64,000 nucleotides of DNA from Bacteroidota bacterium (GCA_021155905.1 JAJNBG010000021.1:1-64000), one strand, 5' to 3'; positions 37,848 to 46,445 are shown, counted from the stretch's first letter. Made by a program: numbers and translations. The notes: generated from the letters alone by a model not told the origin.

Positions 37848-38281
37848 GTACCGGGACGCAAATAGGCGAGTATATTTTTTCTACGGATAAGAATAAATTG
37901 AACGTGACATACATTCACCGGTACTTAAGTGAAGAAAGTTACTGGGCAAAAAACATTCCGCTTGAAATAGTTCAAAAATCTATTGTAGGCAGTTTCTGTT
38001 TTGGTATTTATCGTGAAAATATTCAGGTTGGCTTTGCCCGGGTAATTACCGACCAGGCTACGTTTGCTTACCTTGCGGATGTATTCATTGATAAGAGTGC
38101 CAGAGGAAAAGGCCTTTCAAAAGAACTGATGAAATATATTATGAGTCAGGACTCTTTAAAAAATGTCCGGCGATTTATGCTGGCCACATTGGATGCACAT
38201 AGATTGTATACCCAATTTGGGTTTCAGGGCTTGAAAGAACCGGATCGTTTTATGGAAATTAAATTCTTTGAGAAATATTGA
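37844..38281 (+). CDS. GNAT-family N-acetyltransferase
   Basis: A 145-residue acetyltransferase using acetyl-CoA. The central strand-helix unit YLADVFIDKSARGKGLSKELMKYIM contains the acetyl-CoA loop ARGKGLS (the RxxGxG/A motif), and the C-terminal strand is RRFMLATLDAHRLYTQFGF. The substrate, a small molecule or a protein amino group, is not predictable. It overlaps the propeller gene by 4 nt and its stop codon overlaps the TTG start of the next gene (TTGA), so it sits in the middle of the coupled operon. Confidence 0.85.
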   Translation: MSTGTQIGEYIFSTDKNKLNVTYIHRYLSEESYWAKNIPLEIVQKSIVGSFCFGIYRENIQVGFARVITDQATFAYLADVFIDKSARGKGLSKELMKYIMSQDSLKNVRRFMLATLDAHRLYTQFGFQGLKEPDRFMEIKFFEKY

Positions 38282-39801
38282 TTTTAGCCACATTATATTT
38301 CTTAGCGTTCTGTTTTTTGATAAGCAGGTCCTCTTTCTTTAAAGATGAGCAGCTGTCGCTGAAAGTAATTTTTGGAATCCTTTGTATTAAGGTCATGGCG
38401 TGTTTTGCCTATTACTGGGTTTACTTTTGCTATTATCCTCCGGGTTTTAATGGTGATAGTGTTTCTACCCTGCATGACGCTAAAATCATGTATAGCGCTC
38501 TGCCGGATCATGGGATGGATTTTATCAAAATGATTTTTGGACTGCATTCGGAGCTTGATACTGATCCACTGTACGAGCCTTATTTTGATGATATTGAAAA
38601 GTGGGGCAGGGCAGATGTGACCTCAGATTTCTTTTTAAACGATAACCGTACTCCCATCAGGTTGAATGCGCTGATCATGTTATTTTCTTTCGGTGAATAT
38701 GCTGTCCATGCCCTGGTGATGCTGATTATTTCATTCATTGGACAGTATGCTTTTTACAAAACCTTTAAGCCGTATTTCCCTAAAAAAGAAATTCTTCTGG
38801 CCGCTATTATTTTCCTAACGCCTTCTGTGTTATTCTGGACCTCGGGTGTTTTAAAAGAACCGATCGCGATGTGTTTATTAGGACTATTTACCTATGCCTA
38901 TTTTAAAGTGGTGGTGCATTCTCAGTTCATATGGAAACACCTGTTCCTGTTGCTTTTTTCAACGGCCCTTTTCCTTATCATTAAGCCATATATCATTGCT
39001 CTGCTCCTCGTTCCCTTCTTATTATTCGCAATTGTAAAGCGTTATGACATCAAAAGAATTGTGGTGTTTTATACCACTTCATTGTTGCTCATTTATAGTA
39101 CAGGCATCCTGGTTCTGAAATTTGTTTTCGATAAGGATGTACTCAATACCATTGTCGTTCGTCAGAATGATTTTGTCAGTCTAAGCAAAGGTGGTATTTT
39201 CTTTATCAACGGAGATAAGTATGTAAGGCTGGAGTGCAGGGATTCTACCCAATTTCAATTAGTTGATAAAGAAAAAAATCTGTTTCAGCTCGACCGGCAT
39301 TCTGCTTTCATGTATTGGGACACTCATAACCTGAGAGATACCATTTACGAAACCAATAATCGTGATACGTCTTATTTTTCCATGCGGGCTATTTGTGCAC
39401 CGTCCGGTTCTGCAATTTCTATAGACAGGCTTCAGTATTCGTTTTTCTCTTTTGCCAGATTAATTCCGCAGTCATTTTACAATGTTTTGTGCAGACCGTT
39501 TTTTTACGACAGCCGCTCAGTATTGGAATTAATGGCGTCCGCGGAGAATTTAGCTTTTCTCTTATTTTTTATATTCTGTTTCGTATTCCGGGATAACTTA
39601 TTGGCAGATCGTAATTTGCTGGTCTGTTGCATCTCGATCGTTATCGTGTCATTTATACTCATTGGGATCACAACTACGGTGATGGGAGCCATTGTGAGGT
39701 ATAAGGTTCCATTTATTCCGTTTTTATTAATGATCCCCTTACTGTATCTTAATCCGGAGGTCTTTAAAAAAATTCCGGTCATCAAACGTTTAGTTAAATA
39801 G
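38278..39801 (+). CDS. Polytopic membrane protein, unknown function
   Basis: A 507-residue inner-membrane protein with about ten hydrophobic helices, including LIISFIGQYAFY, AAIIFLTPSVLFWTSGVLKEPIAM and LIGITTTVMGAIVRYKVPFIPFLLMIPLLYL. A soluble loop lies at about residues 60-125 and another in the second half (FFINGDKYVRLECRDSTQFQ). The shape recalls O-antigen polymerase, EpsG-like or GT-C-type glycan proteins, and the SGVLKEP segment after a helix is suggestive, but I recognise no catalytic motif. The TTG start overlaps the GNAT stop. Position after a PAP2 phosphatase fits an envelope-glycan role (inference). Confidence 0.6.
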   Translation: MILATLYFLAFCFLISRSSFFKDEQLSLKVIFGILCIKVMACFAYYWVYFCYYPPGFNGDSVSTLHDAKIMYSALPDHGMDFIKMIFGLHSELDTDPLYEPYFDDIEKWGRADVTSDFFLNDNRTPIRLNALIMLFSFGEYAVHALVMLIISFIGQYAFYKTFKPYFPKKEILLAAIIFLTPSVLFWTSGVLKEPIAMCLLGLFTYAYFKVVVHSQFIWKHLFLLLFSTALFLIIKPYIIALLLVPFLLFAIVKRYDIKRIVVFYTTSLLLIYSTGILVLKFVFDKDVLNTIVVRQNDFVSLSKGGIFFINGDKYVRLECRDSTQFQLVDKEKNLFQLDRHSAFMYWDTHNLRDTIYETNNRDTSYFSMRAICAPSGSAISIDRLQYSFFSFARLIPQSFYNVLCRPFFYDSRSVLELMASAENLAFLLFFIFCFVFRDNLLADRNLLVCCISIVIVSFILIGITTTVMGAIVRYKVPFIPFLLMIPLLYLNPEVFKKIPVIKRLVK

Positions 39802-39802
39802 T

Positions 39803-39810
39803 TATATTTG
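39803..39810 (+). promoter_or_regulatory. Bacteroidota-type -7 element for the APC permease
   Basis: TATATTTG matches TAnnTTTG exactly, 24 nt before the ATG at 39835 and just after the preceding stop codon. It indicates a separate transcript for the permease. Confidence 0.5.
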
Positions 39811-39834
39811 TTTAAAGCATTTTAAAAAATTAAT

Positions 39835-41481
39835 ATGGGTTTTATTTTTAATAATTTATTACGTAGAAAGTCAGTTTCAGCAATTTCAGATGCAGAAAGC
39901 CATGAGTCGGGTTTGCATCGCGTGCTCACGGTTAGAGACTTAACCTTTTTTGGTATAGCGGCTATCATTGGCGCAGGGAGTTTCAGTAGTATTGGTTCGG
40001 CTTGTTTTTCAGGCGGACCGGCTGTTATCTTTTTATTTGTCATTTGCGCAATCGCTTGTGGATTCACGGCGATGTGCTACGCAGATTTTGCTACGCGTGT
40101 TCCTGCATCCGGAAGTGCCTATACATACGCCTATGTATCTTTTGGAGAACTGGCGGCTTGGATTATTGGCTGGGCCTTATTAATGGAATATTCTATCGGA
40201 AACATCTATGTGGCTTTTTCGTGGAGCGGGTATTTCGTGAATTTGCTTGAAGGTTTTGGCTTGCATATGCCTTTATGGTTAACTAATAATTATTCAGATT
40301 CTCACCAGGCATTTTTGGATGGAGCTGCAGGTAAATTATCCAATGCCTGGAACGCTGCGCCCGTTGTATTAGGGGTTAAGTTTATCATCGATCTTCCGGC
40401 CATCATGATTAATATTTTGGTGACTTGGTTAGTTTATGTGGGTACTAAAGAATCACGTAATGCCAGTAACATTATGGTGATCATTAAACTGGCGATTATT
40501 TTGCTGGTTATTATCGTTGGCGCATCTTATGTGGATATTGACAACTGGACCCCGTTTATGCCTAACCAATTCAGCGGAGTCATGGCGGGAGTTTCGGGCG
40601 TATTTTTCGCCTATATTGGTTTTGATGCTGTATCTACTCTGGCCGAGGAAAGTAAAAATCCGCAAAGAGATCTGCCACGAGGGATGATCTATTCGTTGAT
40701 TATTTGTACTGTAGTGTTTATCATCCTGGCTTTGGTTTTAACCGGAATGGTTTCTTATACCGCTTTAAATGTTTCTGATCCCTTGGCAGAGGTGTTTGCT
40801 CTGAAGGGAATCAAGTGGATGCTGTTTATTGTTTCGATTGCAGCGGTAGTGGCGATGACGAGTGTGATTCTGGTATTTCAGATGGGACAACCAAGGATCT
40901 GGATGGCGATGAGTCGCGATGGATTATTGCCAAAGAAGTTTGCTGAAATTCATCCGAAATATAAGACACCTGCCTTCTCAACCTTAATTACCGGACTGGT
41001 AGTGGGGATCCCCATCTTTTTTACCACCCCAAAATTTGTATTGGATTTCACGAGTATCGGAACTTTATTTGCTTTCGTATTGGTATGCGGCGGTGTATTG
41101 ATACTCCCAAGAAATATGGAAGCCAGGGAAAAAGGAAAATTCAAAATGCCTTATGTCAGTTCAAAGTTTATTGTGCCCGTTGTAACAGTCGTAGGATTTA
41201 TATTGATAGGGTTCTATTACCCGAATTCGATATATGCCAATGATGCGAATGACATCTATAATTATCCGATGATTATTTTTTACCTTGTCTGGATCCTGAT
41301 TGCCATATTCTCATTTATTAAGAGTTATTCTTTGATCCCGGTACTGGGCTTGTTATCCTGCTGTTATTTATTAACGGGAATGGGCTGGACCAACTGGATG
41401 ATGTTTTCGGTTTGGTTAGTGATTGGATTGGTGGTTTACCTGATGTATGGTTATAGGAAAAGTAAGTTGAACACGGCGTAA
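39835..41481 (+). CDS. APC-family amino acid permease
   Basis: A 548-residue cationic-amino-acid-type transporter in the inner membrane with about 12-14 helices. Signatures are FFGIAAIIGAGSFSSIGSA, matching the unwound first-helix GAGIF-like motif, ARVPASGSAYTYAYVSFGELAAWIIGWALLMEYSIG shared across APC members in two parts, and GFDAVSTLAEESKNPQRDLPRGM on the sixth helix and cytoplasmic loop. The C-terminal part has extra helices (SFIKSYSLIPVLGLLSCCYLL) as in the CAT/YfnA group. It has a promoter-like site upstream. The substrate is probably an amino acid, but the exact one cannot be read from sequence. Confidence 0.9.
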   Translation: MGFIFNNLLRRKSVSAISDAESHESGLHRVLTVRDLTFFGIAAIIGAGSFSSIGSACFSGGPAVIFLFVICAIACGFTAMCYADFATRVPASGSAYTYAYVSFGELAAWIIGWALLMEYSIGNIYVAFSWSGYFVNLLEGFGLHMPLWLTNNYSDSHQAFLDGAAGKLSNAWNAAPVVLGVKFIIDLPAIMINILVTWLVYVGTKESRNASNIMVIIKLAIILLVIIVGASYVDIDNWTPFMPNQFSGVMAGVSGVFFAYIGFDAVSTLAEESKNPQRDLPRGMIYSLIICTVVFIILALVLTGMVSYTALNVSDPLAEVFALKGIKWMLFIVSIAAVVAMTSVILVFQMGQPRIWMAMSRDGLLPKKFAEIHPKYKTPAFSTLITGLVVGIPIFFTTPKFVLDFTSIGTLFAFVLVCGGVLILPRNMEAREKGKFKMPYVSSKFIVPVVTVVGFILIGFYYPNSIYANDANDIYNYPMIIFYLVWILIAIFSFIKSYSLIPVLGLLSCCYLLTGMGWTNWMMFSVWLVIGLVVYLMYGYRKSKLNTA

Positions 41482-41489
41482 TTTACCGG

Positions 41490-41714
41490 TTATAATTTTT
41501 CCTCGAACCTGTCTCTCACGTGGATATTGATATAGGTGGCTAAGCCTTTGCCTTTGACGGCTAGTTTTTTCATTTGTTCTATGTGTCTTTTACCTGTACT
41601 CTTATTCGTATAGAGGTAGGTAGAACCTGTCTTAAATACGATTTTGATATAATCATCACCGAGACTGTATGATAAAATTCCGGAGTTACGTGTAGCGTCT
41701 TTATATCGGGACAT
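41490..41714 (-). CDS. Small KTSC-like domain protein
   Basis: A 74-residue protein resembling a KTSC domain: SGILSYSLGDDYIKIVFKTGSTYLYTNKS as beta strands, then a helix and a terminal THIYI-like strand (ATYINIHVRDRFEEKL). KTSC domains occur beside Lys-tRNA synthetase or as stand-alone small proteins and may bind nucleic acid; the match here is partial. It ends 8 nt from the convergent permease gene, and starts 10 nt after sixA's stop, so it may be co-transcribed with sixA. Confidence 0.65.
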   Translation of the reverse strand: MSRYKDATRNSGILSYSLGDDYIKIVFKTGSTYLYTNKSTGKRHIEQMKKLAVKGKGLATYINIHVRDRFEEKL

Positions 41715-41724
41715 GGTGGTTCAA

Positions 41725-42213
41725 CTAGTCATTATTCTTCTTGGGATAATCAAATAAAAACAATTCGCCTTGTTTGTTTTTTATGTCCGTCCATTTACTG
41801 CATTCAAAGCTGATGCCTGCAATAGCACAGGTGGCCATCTCCATAGGAAGAGACTTTACCAAAGAATCTGCTAAATCGCTGATCGTTGGATTATGGGCAA
41901 AAAGCATGGTTGTGTTATATTGATTATCCAGTTGATGAATAACGGACAGGTAATCTTTCACAGATGATTCGTATAATTCTTTTTTAATCTGAATTTTGTT
42001 GGAATCATAATTTAAATTCCGGGCAAAGATCAACGCTGTACTAATGGCACGGATGGCCGGACTGGAAACGATCAGGTCGGGTATAGTTTTAAACTGTTTG
42101 CTCATCAGGTTGGCGTTGTTGTAGCCCCTGTCGTTAAGAGGACGCTCTATGTCTTTGTTCTCAGGATTGTTCCAGTCAGACTTGGCATGGCGGACTAAAA
42201 ATATTTTTTTCAT
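41725..42213 (-). CDS. sixA: SixA-type histidine phosphatase
   Basis: A 162-residue histidine phosphatase (phosphoglycerate-mutase-like branch). The catalytic motif FLVRHAKSDW carries Arg8 and His9, and DLIVSSPAIRAISTALIFA holds the second arginine; MLFAHNPTISDLADSL contains the second histidine. SixA dephosphorylates phosphohistidine on phosphorelay HPt domains in enterobacteria; the Bacteroidota version may act on other phosphohistidines or small phosphates. It is the upstream gene of a pair with the small KTSC-like protein. The symbol denotes family, not proven substrate. Confidence 0.82.
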   Translation of the reverse strand: MKKIFLVRHAKSDWNNPENKDIERPLNDRGYNNANLMSKQFKTIPDLIVSSPAIRAISTALIFARNLNYDSNKIQIKKELYESSVKDYLSVIHQLDNQYNTTMLFAHNPTISDLADSLVKSLPMEMATCAIAGISFECSKWTDIKNKQGELFLFDYPKKNND

Positions 42214-42276
42214 ATTATTCTGTTCAATGTGTTAGTTAACAATTGATAGATTTCGGAAACCCGAAGGTTGCCTCTA

Positions 42277-42912
42277 TCACAGCTTAAAGTCTTCCATGGT
42301 GATCACATGGTCACAAAAAGCATATTCTTCTTTGATAGAATTAGAACAAACGATAATGCTCTTATGCATGGCGTATGTGGCGATCATATTTTTGTACCAG
42401 TCGATAACGGTAGCATCTAAATTGGTAGTGGGTTCATCGAGAAATAAAACCGGAGCATCTGCTAAAATAGCGAGCGTTAGTTTTACACGCTGCTTCATTC
42501 CACTCGAAAACAATTTAATGTATTTGTTTTTGTGAACCGAAAGACCTGATAATTCAAGGATCTGCGTTGTATCTAAGCGATGAAGGAAAGGTTTATAGAT
42601 GGCCACATGTTTGATTTGTTCCTCGAGTGTAAAATCTTCAACCAGTTCAAGGTAAGGGGAAGCCAGGCTGATCAGTTGATACTGCTCTTCATCTGCTATT
42701 TTTTTAGCGCCGGAGGAATATGAAACCATTCCTTCATTTAAGGACAGGTAACCTGTCATTGCCTGTAGCAGGGTAGATTTACCGGAACCATTCAAACCAA
42801 GGATCACCAGTTTTTCACCAGGTTTGATTTCCATGCCCACTTTGCGGAAAATCCATTCCCTTCCGAATTTTTTACCGGCATTTGTAATTTGTATGGTGAC
42901 CTGGTTCTGCAA
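42277..42912 (-). CDS. ABC transporter ATP-binding protein
   Basis: A 211-residue ABC ATPase. Walker A is LGLNGSGKSTLLQ, the signature motif is the variant LFSSGMKQRVKL, and Walker B is PVLFLDEPTTNLDAT. The usual D-loop and H-loop follow, although the switch region reads IIVCSNSIKEE where a histidine is expected, so the switch His is absent or replaced by Asn. No permease is adjacent, so the partner must be elsewhere. The closest type is a CcmA-like or drug/lipid exporter subunit. The gene appears monocistronic. Confidence 0.85.
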   Translation of the reverse strand: MQNQVTIQITNAGKKFGREWIFRKVGMEIKPGEKLVILGLNGSGKSTLLQAMTGYLSLNEGMVSYSSGAKKIADEEQYQLISLASPYLELVEDFTLEEQIKHVAIYKPFLHRLDTTQILELSGLSVHKNKYIKLFSSGMKQRVKLTLAILADAPVLFLDEPTTNLDATVIDWYKNMIATYAMHKSIIVCSNSIKEEYAFCDHVITMEDFKL

Positions 42913-43060
42913 GCTGCTTTTTTTTCAGTAAAAGTAACATTTTTAGTGTTTAATTAAATTACAAAAATTCAGGCGTAGATTTATAAAAATTGGCTCCGGC
43001 AGAGTTCCTTTATGGTTAGATTGTACTCTCTCAAATCGCCTTTCTTATATCTAAAATTTG

Positions 43061-43068
43061 TATCTTTG
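43061..43068 (+). promoter_or_regulatory. Bacteroidota-type -7 element, leaderless start of plsC
   Basis: TATCTTTG matches TAnnTTTG exactly and ends 5 nt before the TTG start at 43074. The expected transcription start is at or within a few bases of the start codon, so no room remains for a ribosome-binding site. Confidence 0.6.
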
Positions 43069-43073
43069 TCCTC

Positions 43074-43829
43074 TTGAAAACTATAAAATTCATATTCGCT
43101 CCAATCTGGAAAACATGGTTTTTCCTTGAATTTGTGCTGACCTTAATAATTCTTTACCCCTTATTCTTTTTTACAATTAAAACACAGCGCCTGGAGACCG
43201 CTTTCAAGATCAAGAGGTTTTGGTCGCGATGTATCGCATATTTATCAGGAATTATCCCTGTGATCATTTATAAATCCAAATCCAAAAAAATGCCCCGTCC
43301 CTGTGTATTTGTGGGCAATCATACTTCTTACCTGGATATTGTATTGAGCACGTTTTATATTGATCATTTAGCCATCTATATGGGAAAAGCTGAGCTGATG
43401 AAAGCCCCTTTATTTAAAACCTTTTTCAAAGGCATGGATATCCCTGTGAACCGAAAGAGCAGGGTAGATCCTCACAAAGCGCTTGCAAGAGCTGCCGAAG
43501 AAATTGATAAAGGCCGGAGCATGGTGATTTTTCCGGAAGGTACCATTTCAAGTTTTGGGGTATTAAAGCCTTTTAAGAATGGCGCATTCAAATTAGCCAT
43601 CGATAAGCAAGTGCCTGTTGTTCCTGTTGTGAATCTCAATAACTGGAAATTGCTTCAGAACGGTGGTTATTTCAAAAGCCATGGCTGTTTTGGAATCGCT
43701 AAAACAGTAGTCCTCGAACCAATTGAAACCAAGGGCATGACTGAAGATAATTTAGTAGATTTGCGGGAACGCGTTTTTAAACTAATCAACGACACTTTAA
43801 ACGAATACAACCATGGCACAAAAAATTGA
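43074..43829 (+). CDS. plsC: 1-acyl-sn-glycerol-3-phosphate acyltransferase family protein
   Basis: A 251-residue membrane-associated acyltransferase of phospholipid synthesis. An N-terminal hydrophobic segment (WKTWFFLEFVLTLIILYPLFFF) precedes the catalytic HX4D motif GNHTSYLD (His83, Asp88); the other blocks are GMDIPVNRKSR, VIFPEGTIS and VPVVNLNNW. The only suitable start is TTG at 43074, because the next Met lies at residue 73, after part of the fold. A -7 element abuts the start. The 3' end overlaps gatC by 17 nt. Substrate could be lysophosphatidate or an ornithine lipid. Confidence 0.88.
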   Translation: MKTIKFIFAPIWKTWFFLEFVLTLIILYPLFFFTIKTQRLETAFKIKRFWSRCIAYLSGIIPVIIYKSKSKKMPRPCVFVGNHTSYLDIVLSTFYIDHLAIYMGKAELMKAPLFKTFFKGMDIPVNRKSRVDPHKALARAAEEIDKGRSMVIFPEGTISSFGVLKPFKNGAFKLAIDKQVPVVPVVNLNNWKLLQNGGYFKSHGCFGIAKTVVLEPIETKGMTEDNLVDLRERVFKLINDTLNEYNHGTKN

Positions 43830-44112
43830 TATCAAAACGGTAAACGAAGTAGCTCACCTGGCGCGTTTGGAATTTACAGAAGAAGGCAAGGCTGAGATCC
43901 TGAATGATATGAACCGTATGCTGGCATTTGTTGACAAGCTTAACGAAATGGATACAGATGGTGTTGAACCGTTGATTTATATGACGGACGAAGTGAACGT
44001 GATGCGTGAAGATGAAGCAAAAGACACGCTGAATCAAAAAGATGCTTTGAAGAACGCCCCAAAAAAGGATTCGGATTACTTTAAAGTACCTAAGGTAATT
44101 GATAACAATTAA
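43813..44112 (+). CDS. gatC: Asp-tRNA(Asn)/Glu-tRNA(Gln) amidotransferase subunit C
   Basis: A 99-residue subunit of the GatCAB complex that converts misacylated Glu-tRNA(Gln) or Asp-tRNA(Asn). It matches the family: KTVNEVAHLARLEFTEEGKAEIL, DMNRMLAFVDKLNEMDTDGVEPLIY, and KDALKNAPKKDSDYFKVPKVI, the usual C-terminal signature. It overlaps plsC at the 5' end by 17 nt and the GNAT gene at the 3' end by 14 nt. gatA and gatB are not in this window. Confidence 0.95.
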   Translation: MAQKIDIKTVNEVAHLARLEFTEEGKAEILNDMNRMLAFVDKLNEMDTDGVEPLIYMTDEVNVMREDEAKDTLNQKDALKNAPKKDSDYFKVPKVIDNN

Positions 44113-44560
44113 ACCATATTTACCCGAGTACAAAAACAGGCTGCTTGATATCTTCAAAAGCAATATGCCTTTGTATTTTGCGGAAGAAGAATTTCCCTTA
44201 TTTTCTGCCTTTCTTGAAAAAGATGTTTTTGTTAAACATTATGCTGTTGTTTTTAAAGACAACATATTAATTGGCTGTGGCGGTATCGCCTTGAATGAGC
44301 CGGGTAAATATACCACAGAACCACATGTGATCATGACCTGGGGTATGGTGCACCATGATTACCACAAACAAAATTTTGGAAAAGCCCTGCTTGCATTTCG
44401 CATCAGCGAGGCTGGAAAAATTTATCCAGGTATTAAAATTGCGTTGGGCACCACTCAGCACACATACCGCTTTTTTGAAAAATACGGTTTTAAAACGGTT
44501 TGCTTTGAAAAGGATCATTGGGCGAAAGGTCTCGATCTTTACCAAATGGAACTGATATGA
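44099..44560 (+). CDS. GNAT-family N-acetyltransferase
   Basis: A 153-residue acetyltransferase. The core shows IGCGGIALNEPGKY, VIMTWGMVHHDYHKQNFGKALLAFRI, with QNFGKAL in the acetyl-CoA loop position, and the late THQTYRFFEKYGFKTVCFEKD-like segment (HTYRFFEKYGF). The start is TTG at 44099, inside the last codons of gatC, so it is translationally coupled. An aromatic-rich C-terminus (GLDLYQMELI) ends the domain. The substrate is unknown. It is the last gene of the plsC-gatC-GNAT unit. Confidence 0.8.
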   Translation: MITIKPYLPEYKNRLLDIFKSNMPLYFAEEEFPLFSAFLEKDVFVKHYAVVFKDNILIGCGGIALNEPGKYTTEPHVIMTWGMVHHDYHKQNFGKALLAFRISEAGKIYPGIKIALGTTQHTYRFFEKYGFKTVCFEKDHWAKGLDLYQMELI

Positions 44561-44589
44561 TCTTTTTTCTAATTGACCGATCGGAATAA

Positions 44590-45132
44590 TTATTTTTTTC
44601 CTTTTCCGCCTCCACTTTTTCCTCCGCCTTTGTTGCCACCGTCATGATGGTTTCCGCCGCCACCGACTTTGTTTTGTTTATTTCCGCTGCTATTTTTCTG
44701 CTGAGATTTTTGATGGTTTCCTGATCCGGTTGATTTATTATTTCCTTTCCCCGGCTTGTTGCCAATTGTTTTCTGAGGCCCACCTTTATAGCCTTTCTTG
44801 TACTTCACTTTATGAACGTGAAAATCATTATAGGGTGTATGGCCGTGATAACCTGTCATAACAACCTTGTACCCATTATAAAGGTCATAACTCCTGTAAC
44901 GGGAAGGAAGGGAGGCTCTGTGAAGCCAAACGCCGTTGCCGAAATAAATAAACATTGAGGTTTCTATGTCATAATAGGCTTCTACATCAGGTAAATAATA
45001 GTAGCGTTCTTCTACATATACCGGGCCCCATAGTGGAGGTGTGCCAATATTTACATTAACGGAAACCTGTGACCTGAGCGCGTTGGAAGCGATAATGGAT
45101 ATAACAAAACTGATTATTTTTAAATAGCGCAT
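44590..45132 (-). CDS. Exported protein with Gly/Lys/Asn-rich low-complexity tail
   Basis: A 180-residue exported protein: signal peptide (YLKIISFVISIIASNALRSQ), a folded beta part (VSVNVNIGTPPLWGPVYVEERYYYLPDVEAYYDIE, GNGVWLHRASLPSRYRSYDLYNGYKVVMTGYHGH), and a C-terminal 70 residues of Gly, Lys, Asn, Gln and His. The folded part is of a type seen in other Bacteroidota with no assigned role. The ATG at 45132 is chosen because the longer frame has no signal peptide; CATCTTTG (45177-45170, minus strand) resembles a -7 box with one mismatch. It converges on the GNAT gene. Confidence 0.7.
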   Translation of the reverse strand: MRYLKIISFVISIIASNALRSQVSVNVNIGTPPLWGPVYVEERYYYLPDVEAYYDIETSMFIYFGNGVWLHRASLPSRYRSYDLYNGYKVVMTGYHGHTPYNDFHVHKVKYKKGYKGGPQKTIGNKPGKGNNKSTGSGNHQKSQQKNSSGNKQNKVGGGGNHHDGGNKGGGKSGGGKGKK

Positions 45133-45306
45133 AAAGTTGTTTTTAATTTGTAGATAATTTTCCACATGTCAAAGATGGCAATCAGGCAAGCAAATATTTT
45201 GTATTGACGCTGTTATAAATTACATAAGTCACGGATTAGGCAGACTTTTTGAAAACAAACAAAATCCAATCTACTTTAATCATGTAATTTGTATGGAACG
45301 TTGTCA

Positions 45307-45645
45307 TTACCGGATAATCGGTTTTTGTATTATTCGCGCTTCTTCAGCTTTTTTGAGACTGAGTATTTTCTTATAGATCAATGCCGAAAGGGTCCTTGTG
45401 CGTGCATCAAGCAGTAACGCTGATTTTTTGATATGTAGCAGTTTTTTATTTGACTGTCCAGATTCGCTGTTAACTGGTTTCAATAAATAGGAAAGGCCCT
45501 GAATATGTGCTACCTGTTGCCTTATATCGTGGGAAATAAAGGTCATGATTTTTTCGAGCATAGAAATGTATTCCTTTTGATTTGCTATTAATGTTTTTTG
45601 GTTTTCAATTTCCACTTTCTCTGTTTGATTTCCGTTGTATTTCAT
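45307..45645 (-). CDS. Stand-alone histidine-kinase-like DHp domain protein
   Basis: A 112-residue protein resembling only the dimerisation/phosphoacceptor domain of a histidine kinase. A coiled coil (QKTLIANQKEYISMLEKI) leads to the H-box FISHDIRQQVAHIQGLSYLL with His39, and a second helix (LLHIKKSALLLDARTRTLSALIY) completes the hairpin. No ATPase domain follows in any frame in the 170 nt downstream. It might accept phosphate from another kinase, dimerise with one, or be a remnant. The gaps on both sides hold no gene. Confidence 0.6.
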   Translation of the reverse strand: MKYNGNQTEKVEIENQKTLIANQKEYISMLEKIMTFISHDIRQQVAHIQGLSYLLKPVNSESGQSNKKLLHIKKSALLLDARTRTLSALIYKKILSLKKAEEARIIQKPIIR

Positions 45646-45861
45646 GTTTTTTTATTTTTCAGGTGAGAACAATAATTCAACAAAGGTGAGAAGTTTACAG
45701 CCGGCATCATTGTGTTGCGTGAGAGAGAAGTTGTAGAATTCACTGATTACAAAGGATAACTCACAACGAATGTTAAGGTATTATTTCTTTACAGTTAGGC
45801 CATAAAGAAATTAGTCAATTGTCTGCCCTGTTAGTTGAAGAAATTAGTAAGAGTAAAATTT

Positions 45862-46413
45862 TCACTTATTGCTGTCTTCAAGACGTTTTTTGAAAGAGTT
45901 CCAATCGAAATTCCAGGGATCGGTTTTTCTCACCGGTGCAATATCGCTATGCCTTAGGACATATTTAATGGGATATCTTTTTTTGATGCTGTTGATCAGG
46001 CCCAGTAAGGCTTTGGATTGCTCTTCTGTTGGACTCTCCGTATAAGAAGTCATGATTTCAATTCCAATGGAATAGGAATTGACATTGGTGGTTCCGTCCG
46101 GTAAACTGCTTTTGCCTGCGTGATAGGAATTATCTTTTTCATCCACCAACTGATATATTTTTCCGTCTCTGCCAATGACATAATGCGCCGATACACCGTA
46201 TTGAGAGAATTGTTTGAGTACCAGGTCGATATCATATTTGTCGCCACCCGAATTATTGAAAGTCGAATGAACGATCACGGAATTAACGTTGCGGTTACTG
46301 TTGGCTGCGTAACCAAAACTTACTTTTTTAGGAACGATGTTCAGAGAATCGCCTGCAAAAAGAGACGATGAAATGGTGAAAAAGAAAAAGAGGGTGAGTG
46401 AAACTTTTTTCAT
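45862..46413 (-). CDS. N-acetylmuramoyl-L-alanine amidase (Amidase_2)
   Basis: A 183-residue exported peptidoglycan amidase. A signal peptide ends at SSSLFAG. The zinc fold shows VIVHSTF (His49), FSQYGVSAHYVIGRDGKIYQLV, YHAGKSSLPDGTTNVNSYSIGIEI, and RHSDIAPVRKTDPW, with His155 and Asp165 spaced as in AmiD-type enzymes. It cleaves the amide between muramic acid and L-Ala. The ATG at 46413 is chosen because a -7 element lies just upstream (46438) and the longer frame would cross it. It is monocistronic. Confidence 0.9.
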   Translation of the reverse strand: MKKVSLTLFFFFTISSSLFAGDSLNIVPKKVSFGYAANSNRNVNSVIVHSTFNNSGGDKYDIDLVLKQFSQYGVSAHYVIGRDGKIYQLVDEKDNSYHAGKSSLPDGTTNVNSYSIGIEIMTSYTESPTEEQSKALLGLINSIKKRYPIKYVLRHSDIAPVRKTDPWNFDWNSFKKRLEDSNK

Positions 46414-46437
46414 GTCTGATAAACGAATGGTCTTTAA

Positions 46438-46445
46438 CAAAGCTA
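46438..46445 (-). promoter_or_regulatory. Bacteroidota-type -7 element for the amidase gene
   Basis: On the minus strand TAGCTTTG (46445-46438) matches TAnnTTTG and ends 24 nt upstream of the ATG at 46413. It sets the start against the longer in-frame extension. Confidence 0.6.
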
